Shown here: piece by piece, positions 23,370 to 34,469 of the stretch
How the letters are laid out: the number at the start of each line of letters is the position of its first letter
Numbering within the stretch: position 1 is the first letter of the stretch
Assembly (NCBI GenBank): GCA_039602395.1
Contig: JBCNJP010000017.1
Span: forward strand, 95,394,713-95,458,712
Source of the DNA: Deinandra increscens subsp. villosa
Taxonomy: Eukaryota > Streptophyta > Magnoliopsida > Asterales > Asteraceae
Direction of reading: 5' to 3'
DNA length: 64,000 nt
Notes under the pieces: model-generated
The model's database searches: none
Seen by the model: the letters and a program-made list of their open reading frames with translations, nothing else
Told to the model about the DNA's origin: nothing
Made by a program: the position numbers and the translations under genes

Positions 23370-23374
23370 TCATC

Positions 23375-23752
23375 GCCTTGGATAAATCTGGTGAAGAGGC
23401 GGAATGGCTACGTCAATTTGTGGAAGAAATTCCAAGGTGGCCTATGCCAATGACGACTATTTGCATACATTATGACAGTAAATCGGCAATTGGGCGCGCC
23501 CAATCCATGATCTACAATGGCAAATCAAGGCACATTAGACGTAGACATAATACGGTACGACAACTAATCTCTACCGGAGTTATCTCAATTGACTATGTGA
23601 AGTCAAAGGATAACACCGCGGATCCGTTTACAAAAGGCTTAAGCAAAGAGTTAGTTTTGAAGTCGTCAAGGGGAATGGGACTAAAGCCCATTGGGTTGAA
23701 AGCTGATGCAAAGGAAAACCTAACCTATGAAAATGGAGATCCCAGGCTCTAG
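23375..23752 (+). pseudogene. Copia A RNase H, second part
   Basis: The frame resumes after the copia B insertion with ALDKSGEEAEWLR. It runs through the copia RNase H motifs HYDSKSAIGRAQ, KSRHIRRRHNTVRQL and SKDNTADPFTKGL to a TAG at 23750-23752. Joined across the insertion, the junction codons give the expected TMxxEFIALDK pattern. Confidence 0.9.
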
Positions 23753-24289
23753 GTTCAATAGGACAACCTAATCGCATTGGTTAAGGTCACTGTGGGGGAG
23801 TACCCTAAAATCTTAAAGGGAGTTGTGTACTTCCTAGTCCATTCCTATCACCAAACAGTGAAGTGTATGAGGTTAAGCATACGATGGTCAATGACTTTGC
23901 GTAAGTCATAGATTATTTTGAGTAAATCATAATACCAATGCTTTTAATGATTGTGGTAATCACCTATGCAAGAGAGAAGTGCGGTCACTTCGAATGGGTT
24001 TGTTGGGCACAAATCCTAGAGCTCTAACAAAACCAGGCAACTGCTCCAGGACCATGATTGGACACGAAAATGAGGGCTAACCAAGTTAGGGAAAGTGTTG
24101 TGTGGGTATAATAACGGTTACACAAACAGTAGGTTGGTTCAAAGACATCGCCTCTACCAAACACCAGTAACCCAAGTATGCTTTACAAAGGAAGGTTCAA
24201 ATGGGACACTTACCTATCCTGCAATACTGGACTGCCGAAATTGCATTTGATTCTTGAAGAATAGATCGATACCCATTTATGTGGGGGAT
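23753..24289 (+). other. Copia A 3' untranslated region with purine tract
   Basis: Non-coding; includes a CACTGTGGGGGAGTACC tract near 23800 and the GTGGGGGAT polypurine tract directly before the 3' LTR. Confidence 0.7.
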
Positions 24290-25579
24290 TGTTGGAATTT
24301 TGGGAGAAAAACTAGTGGAAAATGGGTTTTTTCACTAAATGTGAAAATGAGTTTTTCCCCAACTTTGGACTAAAATAAAATACAGATAACATATATTGTT
24401 GCCTCTGTATTTTATGGGTTTGTATAGTACGTTGTGAGGGCATTCCAACGCATCAAGCCACGTCCAAATCCGAGCTCCTATGAATGAGATATCGAAGCTC
24501 AAAGTTGAGGTCTCACAACTTGTGAAGCTGCGAAAATTAGAGAGGAAAATGCTAAGTATAGCATGTTAACTCATCCCACATTGGTTGGGGAATGAAACCA
24601 AAAGTGGTTTATAAGGAGAGAACCTTACCAATTATTGTTTCCTTTAGTAGGACACATCCCTTGGACCCTTAGGGGTGTGAAGCACCCCTAACTCACACTA
24701 GCACTCGCACACGCACACGCACACGCGCGCGCGTGGGCGGAACCGAGTTCAACCTGAACAGTAGTTCCGGTTGAAGTTGGAACGGCCCGGAAGATCAGTT
24801 CTTCCGGAAAACATTTGTTACGCGGAGTCTTCCGGAATGACAGCTAGGTAAATGCGTTTTTGAGCTAATTAAGGTAATTCCGCGTTAATTAGAAATCAAT
24901 TTGCATTAAAGACGTTTAATGCAAAGTTTGACTACGAATTACTTTAGAGTGCTCTCCAAGACTCCCACCACGATATATACAGCCTCATTAGTTGAGGCTA
25001 AACACACCAGAATTCACACAGAATTCTTCCTCTCTTCTCCCCATCTTCATCTTGCTCGTCAAGAACTTCAAGAACTCGAAGGTATTTTCAAGCTTAGAGT
25101 TATCCCGGCCGTACAATACGGTATTAGGTGATTGTACCCTGGGAAACAAAACGGATCTTCGGTAGACCCGAAATTTGTTTTAAGGGACCCGGGTTTTGAC
25201 CTGAAGCCTTCGTCAAAAGCTTTTTCGTTTTCATTTTTTCTCAAAACTTTTTCGAAAATCCTTTTATCAAGTTGTTTAAATATTGTTTCTCAAAACCATT
25301 ATCAAAACTTTCTGTTCGTATTTCTTAATTAAATATTGTTTGCATATTTCTTTCTTTTGTCTTTTCTCTTGTAAGTTTTACTTCATTTCATTTGTAATCG
25401 TACTGTTAGTTATTTTCATTTATTTCCTTGTATTGTAATCATTGACTTTCCCTGTAATTGTAGTAGGAGTAGAATTTTATTTCATTGTATTGTACAAGAT
25501 TAGATTTATTTTCTTTTGTTGTAATCATAATAAAATAAAAAGTATTTATTTTATTTAAATCGCGAACGGTTTTCCTACA
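24290..25579 (+). repeat. Copia A 3' LTR (1,290 bp)
   Basis: Starts TGTTGG, ends CCTACA, then GTCAC. It lacks about 185 bp and 39 bp of the 5' LTR's word-rich region; the 39-bp loss lies exactly between two GGTTGAAGTT direct repeats. Confidence 0.93.
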
Positions 25580-25584
25580 GTCAC

Positions 25585-26202
25585 TACAAAGCATTTAAAA
25601 TATATAGCTAATCTCAGAAACACATCAACGATCAGTTTGAGTCAATATAGCATGAAAACTGCATATTACTCCTTAATGGGTCAAAATGCGTATGATCACT
25701 AAAACATGAAAACTGCACATTCGACGAGCAGAAGCATAAACGAGAATGGGCGGGTTAGTTAGCGGGTAAAATATGATTAATAAAAATATATATGAGGGCT
25801 GTTTTATAAGGGCTGTTTTTAAGGGTTGTCTTTTAAAACTGTTTAAGCAAATCCTGTTTTTTAAGGGCTGGTTTTTAAAACTGTTCCAATGATATTGTAT
25901 ATTCCTATTAGTTATACGTGAAGGGAAAAAAAATTCTAAGTTGCTGTTTTTTAAGGGTTGTTTTTACAGCAGCAACTCTCAAGTTTCTTGACCTGTCACA
26001 CCCATTAATTAAGGGTTGTTTTTACAGCATCATCAGCAGAACTGAAAACAAATACAACCATCTATACAACAACATAAAACAACAGCAGAAATGCTAGCAG
26101 AATTGCATACAAGCATATATGTACAACATCAGCAGAATTGATGTGAACACACATAGAACAACCCTGAACCTCCACCTGCCAATTAGTTGCAAGAATATCA
26201 TT
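25585..26202. other. CACTA internal sequence, no gene
   Basis: Contains repeated AAGGGCTGTTTTTAA-like words (25795-26020) and AACAGCAGAA words. Ends with target duplication TCATT (26198-26202). Confidence 0.4.
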
Positions 26203-26782
26203 TGTTGGGAATCAAGAGACCGAGCCAACAAGATTTGGATAGATGTGACTAATATTCAACGACCACTTATTATATATCGTCCCTACAATACGGTGAAGAC
26301 CATGACAACTCAAGACAACACGACTCAACAAAGAAGAGGCTCTAGTGAATATTATTTATTGTTTAAATATTGTCACTAGTTAGTATTTTACTATTATGCC
26401 CTTAGTGAGTCTTGTAATATAATAGTGAGTCTTTCAATTGTGAAAGACATGCATGAGAGTTGAGAGAGAGTTAGTCATGGTTCTTTGAAGCTTGTAAGGG
26501 TTCATGAACTCACCTAGTAAGTTCATGATACCCGGGATGCGTGGGGTAGGTAAAATGTAATCATTCGATTATCTTTATTTATCTACCATTCCATCTTGTT
26601 TATCAATCTATGTTGTTCTTCATCTATCCATGTGTTTACTAGCTTTGCTCATCATCATCATCACATCTCAAACACCATCGTTGTTCTTATCCGGGTGTTC
26701 ATTTGTTTATACAAAAACGAGTTACACAAAGACTCGATCCGCTTCCGCAACCAAGGTATTTGCCCACCACCTCGGTTTTTCA
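26203..26782 (+). repeat. Copia C 5' LTR
   Basis: 580 bp, TG...CA ends, followed by a PBS-like TTGGCATCAGAGAC. Confidence 0.9.
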
Positions 26783-27789
26783 ATTGGCATCAGAGACATG
26801 GTCGAGATAATGCAATCTCACAGTTGATATCTCAACTTTGTGTTCATATGCTCATTATTTTTTTTTTTGTAAACAAATGGAGATGTTTTTGTTTTAAAGA
26901 AAAAGGTTTTTGAATTTCTCCTCCATAGATTAGTCAAACCCTATTTGTTCTTATGTTTGTGTGGTGTTCTTGACAAATTCTACTGGGTTTTTATGCTTGA
27001 AGTACTCATGTATTTCTTCAAAACCCTTCCTATCCGTTCAAATCTATTAAAAAGTATTTTTGTTATTTAAAATTTTAAATAATTAGATACACATGATTTG
27101 AGACTTTCAAAACATATATCACACATTATCCGGTGTTTTCTAAATTGTTCCATGTCCCATCTTATTTTTATGATGGAGTGTTGCTTTATGCATTGACTTT
27201 CTTCTCGAGTCCCTCAATCAAATTAAAATAACCAAGGACATATACTTTTCCTTACTTTTTCACTTTCGCAACCAAGTTTCTCTCTCTCCATTTCAAAGAA
27301 AGCTGCAAAAATTCAAAAGTTGTCTCTCTCATCATACATTTGTATGTATGTACCCACCCATGACTCCTCACATCAATTGACACCATGTACTACACTTTCT
27401 CTCTCATCAAATTTATGAGAGAAAACACAAAAATACAGAGAGTTGCAGGCTATTACATGAAGATGTAGATCTGTTGGTGATAAATGGAAATTAGAAATTA
27501 TGTATACGAGACTGCAGCTCGAAATCATGTTACTGTTCAGCTCTGGGTCAAAGATAGCTATGGAGATGAGATCAACAATGGTGAAGTCTACACAGACACG
27601 TTCGTGATCTAGGTTTCTCAGTCGATTAAAGATGACGATAGTACTAGTGGTTACATCGTTCGTATCAGGGTTTCCTAATTGAAGGTGATGAACAAGCCAA
27701 GGTTGACATCCATGCTTTTCAGTTGAAGATGACGAAATAAATGATGGCGATGCAGGTTTCTAGCTGGTCCCCATGCATTCTTTTTGTCT

Positions 27790-28085
27790 TCCGTTTCAAC
27801 CCACTTCAACCGGAAAGTAACTTCGACCAGACAAACGACTTCAAACAGAAAAAGATCAGCCGGAGAACACAGTTCTGCTTCATCTTCAAGCGGAAAACCC
27901 TACCATCAACCGTAGTTCCAGAGTTCAAGCGGAAGCTCAAGGTTCAAACAGAAAAACCTGCTCCGTTCGAATTTCAATCGGAAAAACGACTTGAACCGGA
28001 AACCTATTTCAAGCGGAGATTTCGACCGGAAATTCTGTTCAAACGGAAGCGTAAATTTTTAACCGAAAAAGTGAATTTCAGACGG
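27790..28085 (+). repeat. TTCAAsCGGAA word array in copia C leader
   Basis: About a dozen copies of TTCAACCGGAAA / TTCAAGCGGAA / TTCAAACGGAAG. The spaced words happen to keep a 120-residue frame open. The same word family occurs in the copia A LTR (12270-12480). Confidence 0.75.
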
Positions 28086-28139
28086 AAATGCTCCTGCTCG
28101 TAACTCTTGTCATCGAAAAAGGTTGTATGTTGGTTTTTC

Positions 28140-28345
28140 AGGTCGCCGATGACGTTCCAGATCACCGGAGTTTACCTCTGATCAGTCTTCTAGCTCATCG
28201 GAGATGCCTCATGTCACCGGAATTCACTCCTGTTCCAGCTCAACACACTGGAGCTTGCTTCTTTGCGTTCCTCAGGCCGCTGGAGACGTTCAGATCACTG
28301 GAGAATGCCACTGATACGCCTTCAGTCCACCGGTAATGCTCCTGA
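28140..28345 (+). repeat. TCACCGGAG word array in copia C leader
   Basis: Repeated GATCACCGGAGT, TCATCGGAGA, GTCACCGGAAT, CACACTGGAGC, ATCACTGGAGA and CCACCGGTAA words at roughly 25-35 base spacing, following the first array. Confidence 0.6.
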
Positions 28346-28459
28346 CCGCCGAAAAAACGGGAATACGATCGGAGACTGTTCAGGTCAGATCTATGTTAAG
28401 TGTTGAATCTATGCTTTGTTATAATCCGGTTCATAATGATTATGGTAGGTTATGATCAT

Positions 28460-28622
28460 CGACGTATCGGTTCGAGATTTCGATAACGGGTTGGATCAAG
28501 ACTATGCTTTGCTTTTGTTCGAAACTTTGATAATGGTTTTTGATCTTGGTGAAGCCTCTGATCTCAATTTTATGCCTGGTTAAGCTTCTATTCGAGATTT
28601 CGATTACGGGTTCGGGTCCGGT
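28460..28622 (+). repeat. Three copies of a TTCGAGATTTCGATAACGG motif in copia C
   Basis: Copies near 28470, 28518 and 28590, with 50-70 base spacing; the middle one is diverged. Confidence 0.6.
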
Positions 28623-29431
28623 TATTTATCTCTTGTTGTGAACCCACAACCATAACAACAATTTAAAGACATAATTTTGTAGTAATCTCATCAGGTACAT
28701 CAAAACTATACTGCTATATCAGATTACTTCACTATATAGCAGACGTGTTATGAGGTAACATTTGATCATAAGAGTTGTGCACAAGTTTGATATGAGAAGG
28801 TTATTTGCTGATTTCAAGAATTTGTTGATGCAAAGGTTGTTTTATGGGTTTTGATTACAACAGAACATGCTTATTTATTTTGCTACGGGTTACAAAAGTC
28901 TAGGGGGAGAAGATGTGATGAATATGATAAGACGTTTTGCAATATTTTTAGCAAAAGAAAGCAACGTGAGTTTTAATCTTCGAAGCGTCCTCAAGCCGTA
29001 ACAGTTGCGACATTGCCATTATGGTAAAAATCGAGGCAAGACTAATAGCACAAAAGAAGTGGTTTATCTATGTGCAAAGCATTGGTTTGGTATTCGGCCA
29101 AGTATTTCAAGACGGTTGAATTCTGGAATTAATTCTTGAGTTTTTCATAGATCCTTTATCTTGTTTACTTTCAACAATATTGGCACGTTGAGTTATGACT
29201 GAGTCCTCAAGTAGCTAGCCAATGTGTTGAGTTCTGTAAACACCCTATGCATTTATAGCCTTCGTGGAATTTCGGCTAGAAGAATGTTTATTGTAGGGGG
29301 GAGCTTCACAAAGGAGAATTGAAGAATGAAAGACTTGAAACTACATGAAGATTATCTTGAAGTCAAGTTGCAAAAATACAAGAATCAATGTCACAAGTGT
29401 TGAGTGTTCCATCTACCAAATAGGGGGAGAT

Positions 29432-30012
29432 TGTTGGTAATCGAGAGACCGAGCCAACAAGATTTGGATAGATGTGACTAATATTCAACGACCACTTATT
29501 ATATACCGTCCCTACAACACGGTGAAGACTATGACAACTCAAGACAACACGACTCAACAAAGAAGAGGCTCTAGTGAATATTATTTATTGTTTAAATATT
29601 GTCACTAGTTAGTATTTTACTATTATGTCCTTAGTGAGTCTTGTAATATATATAGTGAGTCTTTCCATTGTGAAAGACATGCATGAGAGTTGAGAGAGAG
29701 TTACTCATGGTTCTTTGAAGCTTGTAAAGGTTCATGAACTCACATAGTAAGTTCATGATACCAGGGATGCGTGGGGTAGGTAAAATGTAATCATTCGATT
29801 ATCTATATTTATCTATCATTCTATCATGTTTATCTATCTATGTTGTTCTTCATCTATCCATGTGTTTACTAGCTTTGCTCATCATCATCATCACATCTCA
29901 AACACCATCGTTGTTCTTATCCGGGTGTTCATTTGTTTATAGAAAAACGAGTTACACAAAGACTCGATCCGCTTCCGCAACCAAGGTATTTGCCCACCAC
30001 CTCGGTTTTTCA
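29432..30012 (+). repeat. Copia C 3' LTR
   Basis: 581 bp, preceded by TAGGGGGAGAT and followed by target duplication TCATT. Confidence 0.9.
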
Positions 30013-30096
30013 TCATTAAAACTCAGGTTTGGTGATGTGTTGTTTAGTGTATATGAAAGATGGGGTTCTACACTATCTAATTTTAAATTTATACAC

Positions 30097-31794
30097 TGGT
30101 TATTCACCAGGGGACTATACCAACACACTAAGGCAAGTATACCTGTCGTGCGTAGCACAGTATTGGTAAACACCGGGTTATCGAACCTCAGGGACACGAA
30201 CTTGTTGAAAACAGTCAATTTATAATTCAGTCGGTTTTTGGTTCTATTTTGAAATTGATTTGAATTTAGGAAACTGAAAATGACAGTAATTAAAATGTTG
30301 TTTGGAAAAACAGAATTTGGTCAAGGATCACTTAGGCATGGCTCCTCCAACTTAGGTTTGACAGGTGTATCGGTAATTCGTTCTAACTTATCTCTGGGAT
30401 GAACAGGGGTCCTAAGACAAGGCTTACCTAGTTCCTATGGATAGGTTCACGGTTAGGGTTATAGACACGCCCTAGACGGTTACTACTGGTCCATAGTGAA
30501 GTACTGATAAGGTTGCGGTTTATGAAGTGCCCTAGGCTGGGTCCCGAGTTATCGGTGGCTCAACTCACAACTGGTCGAAGGGTTAGGATAGGTATGGTCC
30601 TAACGGTCCTATAGTTGTGAAGCGGTTACAATTGGGTTGATAGGTTGACCTAGTAGGTCCTAGACACGACTAAGCAGGAACATACCCGAGTTATCGGTGA
30701 ATGCTTGACTACTTGACAATGGCAAGGGTGTCTACTAGCTAAGGGTAAGGTGATTTCTCACTCAAACTCTATGGTGGACTCCTAATCGAAATCTAGGGTT
30801 TCCCTGATGATCGTGACTATTTCTAGTTCACGCGTACGCTGCAGATTCTGTTGTTCGGCTATACAACAGTTCCCTAACGATAGATGGCTTTGCAAGCTAG
30901 GGTTAGGGTTCCACAAGACCAGAGATTACTAGACACAATAAAGGAATTCAATTCATCAACCAAATCAAAGCAATAATAACGTCTACTTCATAAATGCAAG
31001 ATATAAGCAAAACCGATACAAAATTAAAGTCAAACCATGGTCGAATTCGCCTCGCCTAAGCGATACGATGAGTTTAGCCAACCATGTCAATGTTTAAACA
31101 AGAATAAATCAGATCTAAACAAGAATTCATGGCTAAAAATAAATACAATACCAAAAAGTAGCTCGAAATGGTGAAAAACGACAATCTAAGACGCGTCGAA
31201 TGCTTCAAATCTTCAAAGGCTTCAACGAGGTCTTTCTCTAGCTTCTTCTCTGCTCTCCAAGGTGTCCCAAATGGTGGAAATGAGCCCTCTTATTATAGGG
31301 GCCGAAATCACGAAACTTCCAAATATGGGTCTTGGGTCCGTCACGGCCGTGACAGGAGCTCTCATGGCCGTGAGGCAGTTTTCACGGCCTGGCTATCCAG
31401 GGACAGAGTGCTTCACGGCCTGGGCAGGGTCTTCACGGCCGTGAAGGCTCTCACAGCCTGCAGGTCAGGCCGTGACGCAGTTTTCACCGGTGACTGGTTT
31501 GCGGCTCAACATCACAGCTTGGTCAGGGTCTTCACAGCTTGGTCTAGGCTGTGAAAGGGTGTTTCAAGGCATGCAAGCCGTGAAGTTTTTCTGCACTTTT
31601 TGATTTTGACTTCAGCGTTTGACCGGTTGACCCGAACTTTGACTTTTCTTCATTTTCACCTCGTTTTCCGTGCCAAACTTGTTTTAACCTGAAAACTCAC
31701 GATAATCATCAGAAACAATTATAATTTAATATTTTCAAGGTTATTTTGACGTTTTTCAGCCCGAAATCAACTATATTTTCATATCCAAAACCAC
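30097..31794 (-). mobile_element. Probable solo LTR of an unclassified element
   Basis: Ends TGGTT...AACCA are inverted; flanking 5-mers TACAC and CACAC agree at four of five bases, so the limits are tentative. On the minus strand a TATA-like CTATAATA (31291-31298) lies next to a dense CACGGCCGTGA word cluster (31333-31560). The other end carries a ...CACAGTATTGGTAAACACCGG... stretch of a kind I recall from dispersed plant repeats. No coding frame is convincing. Confidence 0.4.
31333..31560. repeat. CACGGCCGTGA palindromic word array
   Basis: About ten copies of TCACGGCCGTGA, TTCACGGCCT, AGGCCGTGACG and decayed forms in 230 bases, mostly near-palindromic, directly upstream (minus strand) of the TATA-like box. 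Confidence 0.75.
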
Positions 31795-31879
31795 ACACAT
31801 CATTTGGCAGTGAGATAATTGGAAAATCTAAGCACATGATCATATGTTGTTAACACAATGTTTTGAAGTATTCGCATAA

Positions 31880-32035
31880 CAATGAACCTTAAGTGCAGCA
31901 AGATGCAATGCGGTACCTCCATTTAGATAATCAACCTTGTGAATCTATATTCAATAACTCTTGATTTGCTTTGTAAAGAATCAGAGTCAGCACAACCTCC
32001 TAGTGACCATATTGACAAGCTTGCATCAAAGCAGT
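31880..32035 (-). pseudogene. XBAT32-like ankyrin-repeat fragment captured by the CACTA
   Basis: Minus strand after a TTGACTAG acceptor: TALMQACQYGH, a stop in place of the expected Trp, EVVLTLILYKAN, then a short insertion/frameshift and IHKVDYLNGGTALHLAAL. This order matches the ankyrin region of the plant RING E3 ligase XBAT32 as I recall it (TALMQACQHGHWEVVL..., DYLNGGTALHLAALNGH). Only about 45 codons are present, with a stop and a frameshift, so it is non-functional. It sits just downstream of the eL8 fragment on the same strand. Confidence 0.75.
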
Positions 32036-32259
32036 CTAGTCAATAAGAAACACATGATTTATATTTTCTAATGATCATAAATCATAACTGATATCAAAAA
32101 ATTAAATTTACTATGCAACTGCAATTGATATCAAACATCGTAATTGATATCAAAACTTTTTATTTTGACCTTAAAAAAGTGCAGCTGCAAGTAGTAGTAT
32201 AACCATCAAATTAAATATGTATAACATTAGATTATTCATTGGATTTTACAGAGATGTAC

Positions 32260-32809
32260 CTTGATGGCCTCCAATATCCGGCTAAATTCCATTTTATCTC
32301 CGTTCTTGACTGTAGTCAAGCATAGTGTTGCAATGATTTTCTGATGAACAATCTGACAATATAAAACACACATGTTACGACCCCTAGACATGATTTCCCT
32401 TTCACAATACAGTAGGGAATTTCCACCTTTCTGCAAAGTACAGGAAGCCAGACAACCAATTTAATAAGATCAACATCATGAGCAATGATCACAAATTGTG
32501 TTTTGTTCTAGAATAAAACGCAAAAAGAATGTAACAACTTACTAGCGTAACAAGAAAATTAAATATAAAAAACAGAGGCAACTATGGGTCCGACCATGTC
32601 AAATGGATTAACAGTTTCTTGACCCATTTGACCTGCTTACTTTTAAGCATCGTTTGTTGATAAGAAATTGACCCAAATTGATACCTCTAGAAATAATCCA
32701 CATTCTATGATTCTAACTAAGATGGAAAAAACCTGCTCAATTAGGTAAGTGACATGGTTCAGACCATACTTCACAACGATCAGTTTCTTAGATTCAATTG
32801 TTTTCCCAT
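32260..32809 (-). pseudogene. Ribosomal protein eL8 (RPL7A) fragment, three exons with introns
   Basis: Three minus-strand exons with proper splice sites. 32733-32809 encodes KLIVVKYGLNHVTYLIEQ; 32379-32507 encodes VIIAHDVD...VVWLPVLCRK...PYCIVKGK; 32260-32352 encodes IVHQK...LCLTTVKN...EFSRILEAIK. Order, phase and motifs match the central-to-C-terminal half of eL8, a large-subunit ribosomal protein. The N-terminal third and the C-terminal tail are missing, and several conserved positions are changed, so it is a captured, decaying copy. Introns are retained, so capture was from genomic DNA rather than mRNA. Confidence 0.85.
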
Positions 32810-33739
32810 CTGACGCAGAAGAACAAGAGGAGGCATGTACCTTGTGGCGTGAAATTAAATAGAGGAGGAAGGGGTTTGCCGCTTGGTAAGGTTGTGTTTG
32901 GCTCCCTTAAATCATCAAAAAACGGGTGGGCACATGCTTCTAAATGAAGAAAAAGATAATCATCAAGACCCAGTTTATATATCCGATTATATAATGCTAA
33001 AATTGTGGCTGCAAATGTTTATAATGCATATAAATCAGCAGCTGATCTACTAGCTCATCTACCTCGCTTTCACCAGGAAAAAGAGGCTGTAAATGTTTAT
33101 AACCCATATAAATCAACATAAGCTTGGTCTGTTATAAAACTATAGTCTAATGCTTTAACACAACATATTTACTAAATGAGATCATGAATTAAAACTCAAT
33201 CAAAGAAAACTGTGGGGATTCGTTTGTTAAGGAAGAAGTTGTGTCATTTTCAAGCTTCCAAAAAGGTTCGGGTTAACTCTTATCTGTTTGCATTTAGAAA
33301 CCAAAAAAAAATCAACTTATTTAGGCATCCGATACAACATTAATCCTGTTGCAAAAAAAGTAGTTCAGTTTCGGAGCCATTATGCAGCAGCAGCGACAAA
33401 TGTGGGTACATGAAGTTTCCAGCATCAGTAATGCCTTTGCCATCCCATAGACATAAACTCCTACTTTCCTTTTCTTTCTTCCAGCAGTAATTTTTTTTTT
33501 AACTTCTAACCACCATCTATTAACTTACACTTAAATGTTTAACATCTTCAGTTTTATATATATATTATATTATTGTTTTCTATCTTATTTACACACTTGA
33601 AACAATGACTTTGATCACCAAATCTATAAACACCATGTACATGAGGTATGTTTATTCTCTAAGCACTCTTACTCTCTTTACTTTCTATTTTTAATAAAAC
33701 ATAGACCTGCTAAGAGCAAGCAGTTTGAACCAGGTACCT

Positions 33740-34261
33740 GGATGTCCATCTTCAGGCAACAATTTAGTTCTGCTCCGTTGCTTCCCGTAATCTACACATA
33801 GTAACCAGTAGATAAATATATTAAAATTTATACGAGAACTACATGTTGAAATATAAAATAATGAAAAAATAATTACCCTTCCAACCGGAATCCATTGACC
33901 ATTAGGTTCCATCACACCACGACTGTCGTGCCCGAATATGCGTTTTGTGCGTCCTAATTTCATGGGTAAACCCATGCGGCCTTACCAAAAATCGACCTCC
34001 TTTTAAGAGTTTTAAAACCATCACAACTTTCCATAAATTTTCATCAAACACTTCCACAATATCACCAGCCACCCAATTCTGTGAACAGATTGCAGGAGGT
34101 GAAGGCCTAATGAACCTTCTGGATACCTTTTCCACACCTTGATAACCGTTGTACCTCACATTATAAGCATGTACATTGCCTGAAATGAGTTCCGCAGCAC
34201 ACCATGATGCAGACACCACCTTGTTTATAACCTCCACTTTGCTACCCTTTTTGAAGCTCAT
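33740..34261 (-). pseudogene. Agenet/Tudor-like domain protein fragment
   Basis: ATG at 34261 (minus) opens MSFKKGSKVEVINK, then WCAAELISGN, YNVRYNGY, VSRRFIRPSPP, WVAGDIVEVFDENLWKV and FLVRPHGF. These are the paired Tudor-like Agenet units of a plant-specific chromatin- or RNA-associated family. A TAA at about 33902 interrupts the conserved RQSW region; the frame continues briefly to a donor near 33880, and a short second exon with an acceptor follows near 33790. Start codon and first ~119 residues are intact. It lies within the CACTA, on the same strand as the other captured fragments. Confidence 0.75.
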
Positions 34262-34382
34262 TGTATATTGAAATCTATGAAAACATAAACCAACATTAGA
34301 AACAAAAACCAGATTGAAAATCTAATCATATGGCTAACACAACCAGATAACAAAAGCAAACAAAAGATCTGAAAACCTTCAA

Positions 34383-34460
34383 GGGGATGGCGGAGTGGTA
34401 AGCGCTTGAGTCCCTTTAGCAGAGGTCTCGTCGTTCAAATCCAGCTTCCACTGGTTTTCT
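34383..34460 (+). repeat. tRNA-derived (SINE-like) sequence with Pol III boxes
   Basis: A-box TGGCGGAGTGG (34388-34398) and B-box-like GTTCAAATCC (34433-34442) at normal spacing. The ends cannot form an acceptor stem, so it is not a working tRNA. The 3' limit is unclear. Confidence 0.45.
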
Positions 34461-34469
34461 TCATTTAAC

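Larger units (their letters stand above)
11747..25579 (+). mobile_element. Copia A: coding Ty1-copia element, itself split by copia B
   Basis: Both LTRs begin TGTTGGAATTTT and end TTTTCCTACA; the target duplication GTCAC is present at 11742-11746 and 25580-25584. Domain order is gag, protease, integrase, reverse transcriptase, RNase H, which defines Ty1-copia. Without copia B it is about 7.9 kb. A purine tract (GTGGGGGAT) precedes the 3' LTR. Several stops and a frameshift make it inactive. No standard tRNA-Met PBS follows the 5' LTR. By eye the LTRs differ at about 3-3.5% of aligned bases. Confidence 0.93.
26203..30012 (+). mobile_element. Copia C: LTR element without protein genes
   Basis: LTRs of about 580 bp, from TGTTGGgAATC to CTCGGTTTTTCA. 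The target duplication TCATT is present at 26198-26202 and 30013-30017. The PBS is TTGGCATCAGAGAC at 26784-26797 and a GGGGGAGA tract precedes the 3' LTR. The interior (2.6 kb) has no gag or pol frame; only a decayed zinc-knuckle-like remnant is suspected near 28990-29040. It depends on other elements for movement. LTRs differ at about 3% by eye. Confidence 0.9.

Noticed and set aside
27741..28336. 120- and 82-codon ORFs in copia C
   Set aside because: Kept open by repeated CGGAA words of the leader array; residue composition follows the word, with no domain.
31168..31554. 128-codon ORF over the CACGGCCGTGA array
   Set aside because: Composition follows the repeated word (TA/FTAW repeats); the array lies next to an LTR-like TATA box and has no domain.
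34383..34460. A functional tRNA-Ser/Leu gene
   Set aside because: A and B boxes are present but the ends do not pair into an acceptor stem.
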